From Phaonia tiefii (lineage: Eukaryota; Arthropoda; Insecta; Diptera; Muscidae), in contig OZ008368.1 of assembly GCA_963931995.1 (NCBI GenBank), positions 131,671,024-131,735,023 of the forward strand: 64,000 bases of DNA. The letters are read 5' to 3'. The notes under the pieces are model-generated. The model worked only from the letters and a program-made list of their open reading frames with translations, did no database searches and had not been told where the DNA came from. Within the stretch, counting starts at the first letter, position 1; each line of letters opens with the position of its first letter. Shown here piece after piece: positions 34,812 through 45,039 of the stretch. Both the position numbers and the translations under genes were made by a program.

Positions 34812-35458
34812 ATGGAAAACTATTCGTGACATTGGCATTAGAAAGTCGCCCGCGGTAGTCAACTGTGATGACGACTTAGATGAAATGAATAGAAAATTCG
34901 TAAATGCTCCAAAGGTAAAATAACACGGCACATTTTAGTAATGTTGGTGATAGTTTTGAATTTTCGTGCATAAATGATTTAGAAGTATATAAAGCTATTT
35001 CACTTGTAAGTTCAAATGCTATTGGAATAGATAACATAGACCCTCGATTCGTCAGAATTCTCTTGCCGCGACTTTCACCCTACATCACCCATCTTTTTAA
35101 TACGATTGTTACGACAAGTTTTTTCCCTACATCTTGGAAACAGACCAAAGTAGTACCAAAGACCAAGTCAGAATACGGGCCAATTTCCATACTCTGCTTC
35201 TTCTCTAAAGTAGTTGAGAAGATATTGCATAGGCAAATAACAGAGTATGTAAACAGGTTTTCACTGATGACGGATAAACAATCTGGCTTCCGACACAATC
35301 ACAGTTGTGTAACTGCATTAACCGAAGTATCCGAAAATATTCGCCAAGATTTAGATGATAATACAATTTCGTTTCTTGTCCTTTTGGATCACTCAAAGGC
35401 TTTCGACTCTGTTGAGAATGGTATTCTATGATCCAAGCTCACCAAGTTTTTCAATTTT
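34812..35458 (+). mobile_element. LINE RT N-terminal fragment
   Basis: The region reads SSNAIGIDNIDPRFVR, then the frame 35063-35431 with FFPTSWKQTKVVPK, ISILCFFSKVVEKIL, SGFRHNHSCVTAL and LLDHSKAFDSVENGIL, RT blocks 0-3 up to the first catalytic Asp motif. After a stop it continues SKLTKFFNFP and breaks at about 35458 into gypsy-type pol. Confidence 0.75.
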
Positions 35459-37919
35459 CCACTACTTCTAAACTGTTAAATTTTGATTCAATTGACACAG
35501 ACATTCCTCAGAATCTAAAGCCAAAATTGATAGATACCTTAAATTCTTTTAGAGAAAATTTTGTTACAACATTTCCTAAATCTCATGCTAATGTGGCACC
35601 GATGCAAATAGGCCTAAAAGATCCTTACAAAACGGTTTATAGACGTCCCTATCGTTTAAGTACGGAGGAACGCTGTGTTGTTCGAAACGGAGTCAATGAA
35701 CTTCTAGATTGTGGCATTATTCATCCTAGTTCATCACCTTTTGCCAGTCCCATACTTCTTGTAAAGAAGAAAGATGGTGCTGACAGCACGTGTGTGGATT
35801 TTCGGGAATTTTTTACGTGCGGTGGTGAATGCTTTAGGTGATTTAGTTAATTCGTTTGTTGTTGTCTACATGGATGACATTTTAATTGTCGCTTCTAATG
35901 CTGACGAAGCATTGGAAAGACTCCGCATTGTACTGCAGGTGCTCACCGACAAGGAATTCTCACTGAATATGAAAAAATATTCTTTTCTAAGCAGAAAGTA
36001 CAATAGCTCGGTTTTGAAGTCAGTGCTGGAAAGATAAAGGCAAACCCTAGGAAAATTGAGGCTTTGACTGCGTTGCTTCCATCCGAGACTGTTACTCAAT
36101 TGCGCCAATTTATAGGACTTGCATCCTACTTTAGAAAGTTTGTCCCTAAATTTTCTCTGATTATGGCCCCATTGTATTCGTTAACGTCTAGCAAGAGTAA
36201 AATTGATTGGAAACCCGTGCATGAAGCTTTAAGACAACAGATGATAACAGTTTTGACTTCTGAGCCTGTATTGGTTATATTTGATCCTTCATGCCCAATA
36301 GAACTTCATACGGATATGGATATGGTGCTGTTTGAATGCAGAAAAAAGATGCGAAGAGTTTTGTGGTTGCTACTTTAGCAAGAGAACTTCGGTCGCTGGT
36401 TCTAAATACCACTCTTACGAATTAGAAACCCTTGCTGTTATCAACGCGATTAAGCATTTTCGTCACTATTTACACGGGCGTAGTTTTGTTGTTGTTACTG
36501 ACTGTAACTCCTTACAAGCTTCGCGTAAAAAGCTTGATCTTACTCCTAGTGTGCATAGATGGTGGGCTTTCTTGCAGGCATTTAATTTTGAAGTTGTTTA
36601 TAGAAAAGTCATGCGGACTTCTTTTCAAGGAATCCACTGCCCTCATCTGATAGAGTGTATGAGAAAGTTGAGCCCAAAATCGTTAACACAGCCGAACTGT
36701 CTGATAATTGGCTGTTGGCAGAGACGAAATTGTAAAACTTATGTTCGATTTAAGTGAAGGTAAACTTCACGATGATATATCTAAGACTTTTGACATCCGA
36801 TCAGGAGTCCTTTATCGAAAAGTGCAACGTAACGGTAGGTCACTATGCTTGCCAATAGTTCCCAGATCTTTGAGATGGTCAATTATCAATAACACTCACG
36901 AGTCTCTGATGCATTTGGGCCATGAGAAAACTCTGGAGAAGGTTTACGAGAATTACTGGTTCGAGATCATGTCCAAATTTGTGAGAAAATTTGTGGATAA
37001 CTGTGTGACATGTAAGGTTTCCAAGTCTCACTGAGGGAAAATTCAAGCCGAGTTGCATTCTATTCCTAAGATTGCTATCCCTTGGCACACTTTACACATT
37101 GACGCGACTGGGAAACTGAGTGGGAAAAGTGATAGAAAAGAGTACGTCTTTGTATTGATTGACGCGTTCACAAAATACGTTCTGTTGCATCATACAATTA
37201 ACATAGACACACTTAGTAGTATTGCGGCATTAAGACATGCTATATCTTTATTTGGTGCTCCAATAAGAGTTATTGCAGATCAAGGTCGTTGTTTCGCGAG
37301 CCGAGAGTTTAAAGAATTTTGTAGTACACACAATATTAATTTACATGTAATCGCAACAGGTAGTTCTCGTGCGAACGGTCAAGTTGAGCGCGTAATGAGT
37401 ACGTTAAAGAATATGCTCACGGCAGTTGAGACAAGTAATCGCACCTGGCATGATGCTCTTCCTGATGTTCAATTGGCCTTGAATTGTACTCAAAGTCGTG
37501 TTACCAAACATAGTTCGTTGGAATTGCTTACAGGTAAGGTAGCTAGACCTATCGAAATGCTAGTGTCTGATGAAATTGAACCATTGGTAAACCTTGATGA
37601 AGTTCGGAATGAGGCCATTTGTAACATAGGAAAAAATGCTTGTTATGATAAGATCAGATTTGATAGTACTAAGTCTAGATTGGACAATTTTGTTGTAGGT
37701 GACTTGGTGTTACTACAAAAAGAGGAGCGCAATCAGACAAAGATGGATCCAAATTACAAGGGTCCATTTAGAGTGATGGCAGTTTTGGATGGTGACCGAT
37801 ATATAGTTAAGTCCTTAAGTTGTAATCGAACGTATAAGTATGCTCGCGATTGTATGAGGCGAATGCCAGAAGGTTATGTCCCTGTTGATATTGACGATAA
37901 TATTGATGAAGTTAGTTAA
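35458..37919 (+). pseudogene. pol: Gypsy-type pol (RT with core deletion, RNase H, integrase)
   Basis: The RT begins DLKPKL-like and has GIIHPSSSPFASPILLVKKK, but about 70 codons of the palm are deleted after CVDFREF. The catalytic YMDD follows at about 35872. Then come LRQFIGLASYFRKF, RNase H blocks (ELHTDMD, YELETLAVI, VVTDCNSLQ), an HHCC domain (HESLMHLGHEKT...CVTCK), and integrase in a 288-codon intact frame (37053-37919) with HIDATG, IADQGRCF and GQVERVMSTLKN, plus a C-terminal GPF module (YKGPFRVM). Frameshifts lie near 35815, 36020, 36350, 36620 and 37034. A mutated RNase H/integrase junction and the RT deletion make it inactive. Confidence 0.85.
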
Positions 37920-38292
37920 GTTTTCTGTTAATAATGTGTGATTAATGTAAAATAAAAATATGAAAATATAATACGCATTGTTGTGGTTCATGGTAATTGC
38001 ATTGCTGGATAAAAGCAATGGTGTGAGTTGGAAATTAATATCATTAATATCACAGTAAAAGGAGGAATGGAGAGGCCGAAGAGAACGGTTGCGAAGCAGT
38101 AGTGGCGAGCTCGAGACTGCCTCGTTGAATTAATAAAAAATAAATATTGAAAATATTTGAAAGTGATTTGAAGTTTCATTGAAAATAATTTGAAGTGGAA
38201 ATAGATTTCCTGAAAATATTGAAGAACACGGAAGATTATAATTCTGAAAAGAATACTTCTACCGATTCGACATATATTTATTTACTGCCATA
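37920..38292 (+). repeat. Likely 3' untranslated region and LTR remnant of the gypsy-type element
   Basis: After the integrase stop comes a purine-rich AAAAGGAGGAATGGAGAGG tract (38056-38074), a possible purine primer. AATAAAAAATAAATATTG (38129-38146) could be the polyadenylation region. It ends at CACTGAACGG (38293). The part from 38110 on is included in the tandem array. Confidence 0.4.
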
Positions 38293-38660
38293 CACTGAAC
38301 GGAAAAGCATCGTCACAGGGATGAAAATCTTCATCACCCCAACAACTTTCGTCATCGAAAGTGAGCTAACGTACAGTTTCATTCCCGCTACGAAAATGTG
38401 TTCAGCAACTGCAAATTGTTCGTCACTGCGATGAACGTATGGTTGTTGCTGCAATGAATTTCATTCGTTATTGCAACGAATTTGTTCCGTTGCTGGAATG
38501 AATTTGCTTCATTGTTGCAATGAATAAGTATCGTTCTGAAGTTGCTTCATTGCTGCAATGAATGTGTTTCATTACAGCAATGAATTTGTTTCGTTGCTGC
38601 TATGAACTTTTTTCATTACTGAAATAATTTTGTTTCATTCCCGCAATGATTGTGTTGAAG
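38293..38660 (+). repeat. CACTGAACGG terminus and ATGAA-type array, unit 1
   Basis: CACTGAACGGAAAAGCATC is followed from about 38440 by degenerate units around TTGCTGCAATGAAT and TTCATTGTTGCAATGAAT, each a small palindrome. Identical copies start at 43874 and 49492; a diverged copy is at 18020. CAC-starting ends fit the Transib superfamily, whose transposase remnant lies on the other side of the unit. Confidence 0.7.
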
Positions 38661-38679
38661 TGTGTGAAATTATTTATGG

Positions 38680-39402
38680 TTTATTGTACATAAAACACTC
38701 TTAGTATTACGTTACAAGTGTTTTGATAATTTTTTTGAATTTTTGTTTCGACAATGGTCTGAATTTGCTAAATATATTACATCCATTCCATTCGTCGGGA
38801 GAACGTTTATGGTAGTCGAGAGGTTGGGTGTTATTGTGGCCGTTGTATTCAGGTCCTGCAATTAAAAACTAACATGAGGAATTTATTATTAAGATTTCTA
38901 TTTAAGATATGTACATATCTAATTATGTCAGTACTTACCATTGACATAAGCGCTACTCCTGTATGGGTTTCATCACAGCTATTGATCTTAAATTATAAAT
39001 TATGCAATTGTTGTTGTGTTGAGGGTTCTCTCATTCAATTGTAGCGCCTCATCTCCCCGTAATTAAGCCATTGATCGCTCTGTAAGGATTTTCTTCAATT
39101 GCTGTTGCTTTATTTCAACCATATTTGTTAGAATTTCCAATGGAGTCAGTTAAGTTGTTGTTTTTTATAGTCGTCTTATTTGAATCACTTTGCTTCTTTG
39201 ACTTCTTCGTTTTCATTGACTTCGATTCCAAATACCAATACAACGAAGCAAGCACGACCAAATTATGGATAAACACGAACATTTTGTTACGATTTGTACC
39301 GTCGCACAGAGGAGTATTGGACTCAGAAATCCGGTCAAAATGAGTTATTGGGGTTTTCTTCATTGTTATGAAGTGAAACACGATAAAAAAAATAATTTTC
39401 AA
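38680..39402 (-). other. Possible 3' exons of the Transib-type gene
   Basis: On the minus strand there is a GT donor (AATG/GTAAGTAC at about 38940), an acceptor (TTGCAG at about 38858) followed by an open stretch, and a 95-codon frame at 39115-39402. All are conserved in the three units. They could be downstream exons of the transposase gene split by the inserted transposon, but no motif confirms this. Confidence 0.25.
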
Positions 39403-39530
39403 GTATATATTTATGCATATATGTGACCCGGTAAGTTAAAAGGGACCTATGCTCAGAAAATAAGTTTTGAAGAAAAACGACTTTGAAGTTAAAAAGTTGA
39501 TTTTGATGCGCCTGAACGCTTTTATGGGTT

Positions 39531-39888
39531 GAAACTTGTTACTCGGGGGTTTTCGGGGTCGCTGATTACGAATCTGGTATTAGATTTTGAAAATTCAAAA
39601 TGGCGGATCCAATATGGCGGATGATTTTGTTATGATATTGGATTTACTTGGAACTTGTTACTCGGGGGGTTTTCGGGGTCGCTGATTACGAATCTGGTAT
39701 TAGATTTTGAAAATTCAAAATGGCGGATCCAATATGGCGGATGATTTTGTTATGATATTGGATTTACTTGAAACTTGTTACTCGGGGGTTTTCGGGGTCG
39801 CTGATTACGAATCTGGTATTCGATTTTGAAAATTCAAACTGGCGGATCCAATACGGCGGACTATTTTTGTTATATTATTGGATTTGTT
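39531..39888 (+). repeat. 119-bp subterminal minisatellite, three copies
   Basis: Units start at 39531, 39650 and 39770 with GAAACTTGTTACTCGGGG and contain GGCGGATCCAATATGGCGG. Unit 2 of the array also has three, unit 3 only two. Confidence 0.9.
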
Positions 39889-40203
39889 TGGAAAATTCTA
39901 AAAAATAAAATTAATATTACCTTTGAATGTTAGTTATTGGCAAAATTAGTTTTTTCGAATTGTAAAAATAGCATTCTTTTAAGGAGTAGGCTTTGATTTA
40001 AATGTTTTTGAAATATACAGGAGGAAGAATTTGGAACTTTTGTCAGTTCTATTGTGATTTTGAAGTGTGAAAAAATTGAAAATAGTAGGAAGTTTTGTTT
40101 CAAAAGTGTGCGAACTATATTATTAACTCTTTTACTGCGCTCTACGTTATCTACTCATTTCAAGATCGGGTTTTTATGTTTCGAAATTCTATTTATTGGT
40201 AAA

Positions 40204-42136
40204 ATGTGTTCAGAATATGAGTTTAAAAAAGCGGAAAGACTGTATTTGTGTGAAAATGAAAACAATTCGGAACATGATGTTAGTGCTGTCAGTGATACAG
40301 ATGATTTCAGTTCAAATACCAATTTTTTAACAGATACTTTGAACATTGAGTGTGAATTATCCCTTCAAGATATACAGGAAGAAGAAGTTGTATGTACATT
40401 TTTTGAAGATCCTTGTTGCAACAAAAGATGTAATTTTTTAATACCACGAGATATGATCATGCAATCAAGCAATAATATTTTAGAGTTAGAGAAAAATCAG
40501 CAAGATCTAATAATATTGAGCAAAATTGAAGCCGGTAAACCGACTAGTGCATTGGATAAAGCTTATGAAAGCATGATATGCCACAAATTGCCTATCTGTC
40601 GTACGTTGTTTCTATTTTTGTACGCCTGTGGAATAAAACGATATAAAGCTTTATTAAATCACATTAATGATTACGGTGTCGTGGAACGAATTCATGGAAA
40701 AACTAATAAAGCCAGTTCTAACCCATTAGCGATGCTACAAGATGAAATATCTAAAATAATAGAATTTATAAAGTCTGTTGCTTATCGTCTGGCTGTTCCA
40801 TTACCAGGAAGGCTTCCAAAATTTAAGGACTACAGTGTCATGAAATTACCATCCAGTGAAACAAAGTCATCAATCTATCGAATATATATTGCGGCACTCG
40901 ATGCAGAAGAACGAAAAGCAAGTGTTAGAACATTTCAGAACATTTGGAATAAGTATGTACCGTATGTTACTGTGATGAAAACGTCTGACGATCTCTGTGA
41001 TGTGTGTCGAGGTAAAATAATTTTTTTTTCGTTAAAATTTATAACTAGATAATAAACGAATTAATCTTTTTTTTTTGTACAGGTAACTGATTGGCGATTT
41101 CAGAATTGTAAAATTGTACCTATCAAGTACGGGAACAGAAGTTGAACGCATTTGTAGACCATCTCGATAAAGCTAGAAATCAAAGAGCGTATTATAAAGC
41201 TTTTTGTGAAGACAGTGATCAAACAGTAAAAGTAATATCTTTTGATTTTGCGCAAACGGTTCACTATCCTGTTAGCCCACAACAGCCTGCAAGCGCTTAT
41301 TTTAAAGCAAAACGAAAATGTGCAGTATTTGGAATTACAAATGAAAAAGAAAAAGTACAGGTATGTGGTTTTAAATTGTTATAAAATCTATCAAAATAAT
41401 TGCATAGTAAATTTCCAAATTTAAATTGCCAACGTTTTTTCTCTTTTAGTTCAATTATTTGATTGATGAAAAAGATGACATGGGAGAAGGTCCGAATTGC
41501 GTCATTAGCTGCCTTCATCACTATCTCAACACATTAAATACTATCGGAACTCTGGTGTTATTCAGTGATAATTGCGTAGGACAAAATAATAATAATTCCG
41601 TTCATGGATACCTGATGTGGCGAGTAGCCAAAGGACTACAAAAAAAAATATCATACAATTTTCTTCTAACTGGGCATACCAAATTCTCAACAGACAGGTA
41701 CTTTGGTGTATTTAAATCGAAGTATGCTGTAAGTAACATCGACACTCATAGAGATTTGATACAATGTGTAACTGATTCATCTCCTTCCGGTTGTAATATA
41801 CCTGTTTCTGCAGAAAATATAGTTTGGTGCGACTGGGTTAGCTATTTAAAAAAATTTTACAAACCAATGGTTGGAATCACGAAGTTTCATCATTTCGTAA
41901 TTTCTTCGGAAGCTTTAGAAGCGAAACAGTTTTCAGACAGTCATGAAACAACTAGATTTCAACTCGTGTTACAACCTGTAAATGATTTAATGCCGAACAT
42001 TATAACTCCACAGGGTTTATCTTTGGAAAGACAGTTGTATCTGTTTAAAAATATTCGGGACTTAGTTTCTGACATCAAAAAAGTCGACGATGTAGCACCA
42101 CACCCAAAACAAATTTTGTCTCAAAAAAAAACTTAA
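40204..42136 (+). CDS. Transposase-like protein (DUF7869-like), 575 aa, apparently intact
   Basis: Inferred exons are 40204-41011, 41128-41360 and 41450-42136, with GT donors (CGAG/GTAAAA, ACAG/GTATGT) and AG acceptors (ATCAAG, CTTTTAG); phases agree and the sum is 576 codons. An acidic N-terminus leads to a C-rich linker (DLCDVCR, about 265), then VISFDFAQTVHYP (Asp309), VLFSDNCVGQNNNN (Asp387), LTGHTKFSTDRYFG and IVWCDWVSYL (Asp475), then a charged tail. From memory, DFAQ, DNC-GQN-N and GHTKF-DR-FG are shared with the DUF7869 family found in repeat-like genes of many animals. The acidic residues suggest an RNase H-fold nuclease; this is inference. The first acceptor has a poor pyrimidine tract. 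Confidence 0.7.
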
Positions 42137-42821
42137 GATGAAAAATTGGTAGATGTAGGAATGAAAAGAAGAAATGTTAATTCAGAATCAAAAGTGAAAT
42201 CGAAGAAAAGAATATGTACGAATAAGAATTAGTTTTAGTTACGTTATTGTTTTTAGTTTAAGTATTTTAAGTTATTGTTTTTTTTTTGATTTTTAAAATA
42301 AATAGTGAAGTTTTAAATCTGCTGTTCGTTTCATTAAAAACATCGGATATTTATCTATTATAATCATACATCTTAAATTTTCAATAGCTATCCCGAAAAT
42401 TTTGTAAAAAACTAGTCCGCCAAATTGGATCTGCCATTTTGAATTTTAAAAATCCGACTTTAAATTCATAATCAGCGAACACAAAAGCCTTTGAGGAACG
42501 ATTTTTTAATTTGAAGCTAATTTTTGCCAAAACTAATGCAGCTAGAAAGCTGTTGTTTGTTGCATTAGAAAGTGCGTGTTGTCTACTATACGAATCACCA
42601 AAAAAGTAAAAATCGATTTTTTCGACCCATAGGTCCCTTTTAACTTACCGGGTCACATATATTAAATACATTGAACAAAAAACTGCTATATATATAAAAA
42701 AAAATTATAATATCTATTTCGAGTTAAAAAAAAGAAAAACAGGTTAAAATTATATACCATCGGAATCATTATTTCCATTTACATCATCATTTTCTTTTGT
42801 ATTTGAAATCAAAATTTACAT

Positions 42822-43690
42822 TGCATCCTTTGAGAAGGGCTTGATTACTTTTGCACGTTTATTCCTGCTACAACTTATTAAGCGATCAGATGTTAACAAA
42901 AGTCTATTTAATATATCTTGATTGCAATGTATTCTACTAAATTTCCGAGCAAAATCTGTGCGATATTTTTGTAAATGCTTATTCCTAGCCTCCGATACCT
43001 ACTCCGATAGTTGTTCAATTGGCAGAATGGCTAGTTAAATAACTTCGGCCCCATGCATTAAGATTTTATGAACTGTGGGTGACATGAGATGCCACCTATA
43101 CAACTCTACATAAATTTTTGCTGTTGTTTGGGCAAACGAATCGAATTTTTCATGGTCAATGTTGAAACCACTTGACAAAACCTCTGATATTGTATTAAAT
43201 CGTTTAATCAACGATATGTCAATACCAGTGATCCTAGAAGAAGATTCTGGGTCATCGAAAAATCTTCTGGATGTATGGCCATCGTTACTGTTTCCGAAGC
43301 CGGCTTTTAGAATGTAAATTAGCAACCCCATTTCTTCCCTGAAACTTTGTTGTATCAGCTCTTTGGGTTCCTTTACAAGTTGTTGCACACCTTGGCGTCG
43401 ACCATTATCAAGAGCAAGGTGTGTTTTATTTTAAACCCTTGTTCGATATTTTCTGTTTGTTTGAGGTATTTTTCTTGGTTTTCAATGAATGAATGATATG
43501 AATGATCTTTGGTTATATCTTTCGTCCCATGAACAAAACGGGCCCGAATAGGTCGACAAAAACTCACTGACGAGAGTACAGGATTCTGCCACGCGTTCTT
43601 CTATGTTTCACCATCAATAGAAACAATCAACCTCACTGGCACTAAGGAACTTAGGAACATATTTGCATCATTATGGAGTCTGTCCACAAA
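42822..43690 (-). pseudogene. Transib-like (RAG1-like) transposase, C-terminal part, unit 1
   Basis: Minus-strand frames 43567-43373 (CRPIRARFVHGT, LLLIMVDAKVCNNL) and 43388-43035 (NDGHTSRRFFDDP, ITGIDISLIKRF, SPTVHKILMHGAEVI) are followed, across two stops, by LPIEQLSE and VSEARNKHLQKYR to about 42822. The RNK block corresponds to the region of the third catalytic acid in Transib/RAG1. The unit starts inside the protein because of the array junction. It is a pseudogene: a frameshift lies near 43380 and stops lie near 43033 and 42996. Confidence 0.7.
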
Positions 43691-45039
43691 CTCGAGACTG
43701 CCTCGTTGAATTAATAAAAAATAAATATTGAAAATATTTGAAAGTGATTTGAAGTTTCATTGAAAATAATTTGAAGTGGAAATAGATTTCCTGAAAATAT
43801 TGAAGAACACGGAAGATTATAATTCTGAAAAGAATACTTCTACCGATTCGACATATATTTATTTACTGCCATACACTGAACGGAAAAGCATCGTCACAGG
43901 GATGAAAATCTTCATCACCCCAACAACTTTCGTCATCGAAAGTGAGCTAACGTACAGTTTCATTCCCGCTACGAAAATGTGTTCAGCAACTGCAAATTGT
44001 TCGTCACTGCGATGAACGTATGGTTGTTGCTGCAATGAATTTCATTCGTTATTGCAACGAATTTGTTCCGTTGCTGGAATGAATTTGCTTCATTGTTGCA
44101 ATGAATAAGTATCGTTCTGAAGTTGCTTCATTGCTGCAATGAATGTGTTTCATTACAGCAATGAATTTGTTTCGTTGCTGCTATGAACTTTTTTCATTAC
44201 TGAAATAATTTTGTTTCATTCCCGCAATGATTGTGTTGAAGTGTGTGAAATTATTTATGGTTTATTGTACATAAAACACTCTTAGTATTACGTTACAAGT
44301 GTTTTGATAATTTTTTTGAATTTTTGTTTCGACAATGGTCTGAATTTGCTAAATATATTACATCCATTCCATTCGTCGGGAGAACGTTTATGGTAGTCGA
44401 GAGGTTGGGTGTTATTGTGGCCGTTGTATTCAGGTCCTGCAATTAAAAACTAACATGAGGAATTTATTATTAAGATTTCTATTTAAGATATGTACATATC
44501 TAATTATGTCAGTACTTACCATTGACATAAGCGCTACTCCTGTATGGGTTTCATCACAGCTATTGATCTATGTTCAAAATTTTCTTTAACATAGAACCAC
44601 ATCATTGTTTCTTAAATTATGCAATTGTTGTTGTGTTGAGGGTTCTCTCATTCAATTGTAGCGCCTCATCTCCCCGTAATTAAGCCATTGATCGCTCTGT
44701 AAGGATTTTCTTCAATTGCTGTTGCTTTATTTCAACCATATTTGTTAGAATTTCCAATGGAGTCAGTTAAGTTGTTGTTTTTTATAGTCGTCTTATTTGA
44801 ATCACTTTGCTTCTTTGACTTCTTCGTTTTCATTGACTTCGAATCCAAATACCAATACAACGAAGCAAGCACGACCAAATTATGGATAAACACGAACATT
44901 TTGTTACGATTTGTACCGTCGCACAGAGGAGTATTGGACTCAGAAATCCGGTCAAAATGAGTTATTGGGGTTTTCTTCATTGTTATGAAGTGAAACACGA
45001 TAAAAAAAATAATTTTCAAGTATATATTTATGCATATAT

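Larger units (their letters stand above)
39423..42656 (+). mobile_element. DNA transposon with DUF7869-like gene, copy 1 (intact gene)
   Basis: Perfect 29-bp inverted ends start GTGACCCGGTAAGTTAAAAG (39423-39451 and 42628-42656). They are flanked by ATATAT on both sides, so the target duplication is 4-6 bp of AT. Inside the left end are three 119-bp repeats, and a diverged inverted match lies near the right end (CTGCCATTTTGAATTTTAA). The single gene has three exons. The superfamily is not certain; a 4-bp AT duplication and DDE-like protein would fit Sola-type elements, but this is a guess. Confidence 0.85.

Noticed and set aside
38195..38434. 79-codon frame repeated three times in identical form
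   Set aside because: It crosses the boundary between LTR remnant and CACTGAACGG terminus; identity comes from the tandem array, not from selection.
38440..38650. CRISPR-like appearance of the repeated ATGAA units
   Set aside because: Units are degenerate, variable in spacing and palindromic, the DNA is eukaryotic, and they sit at a transposon terminus.
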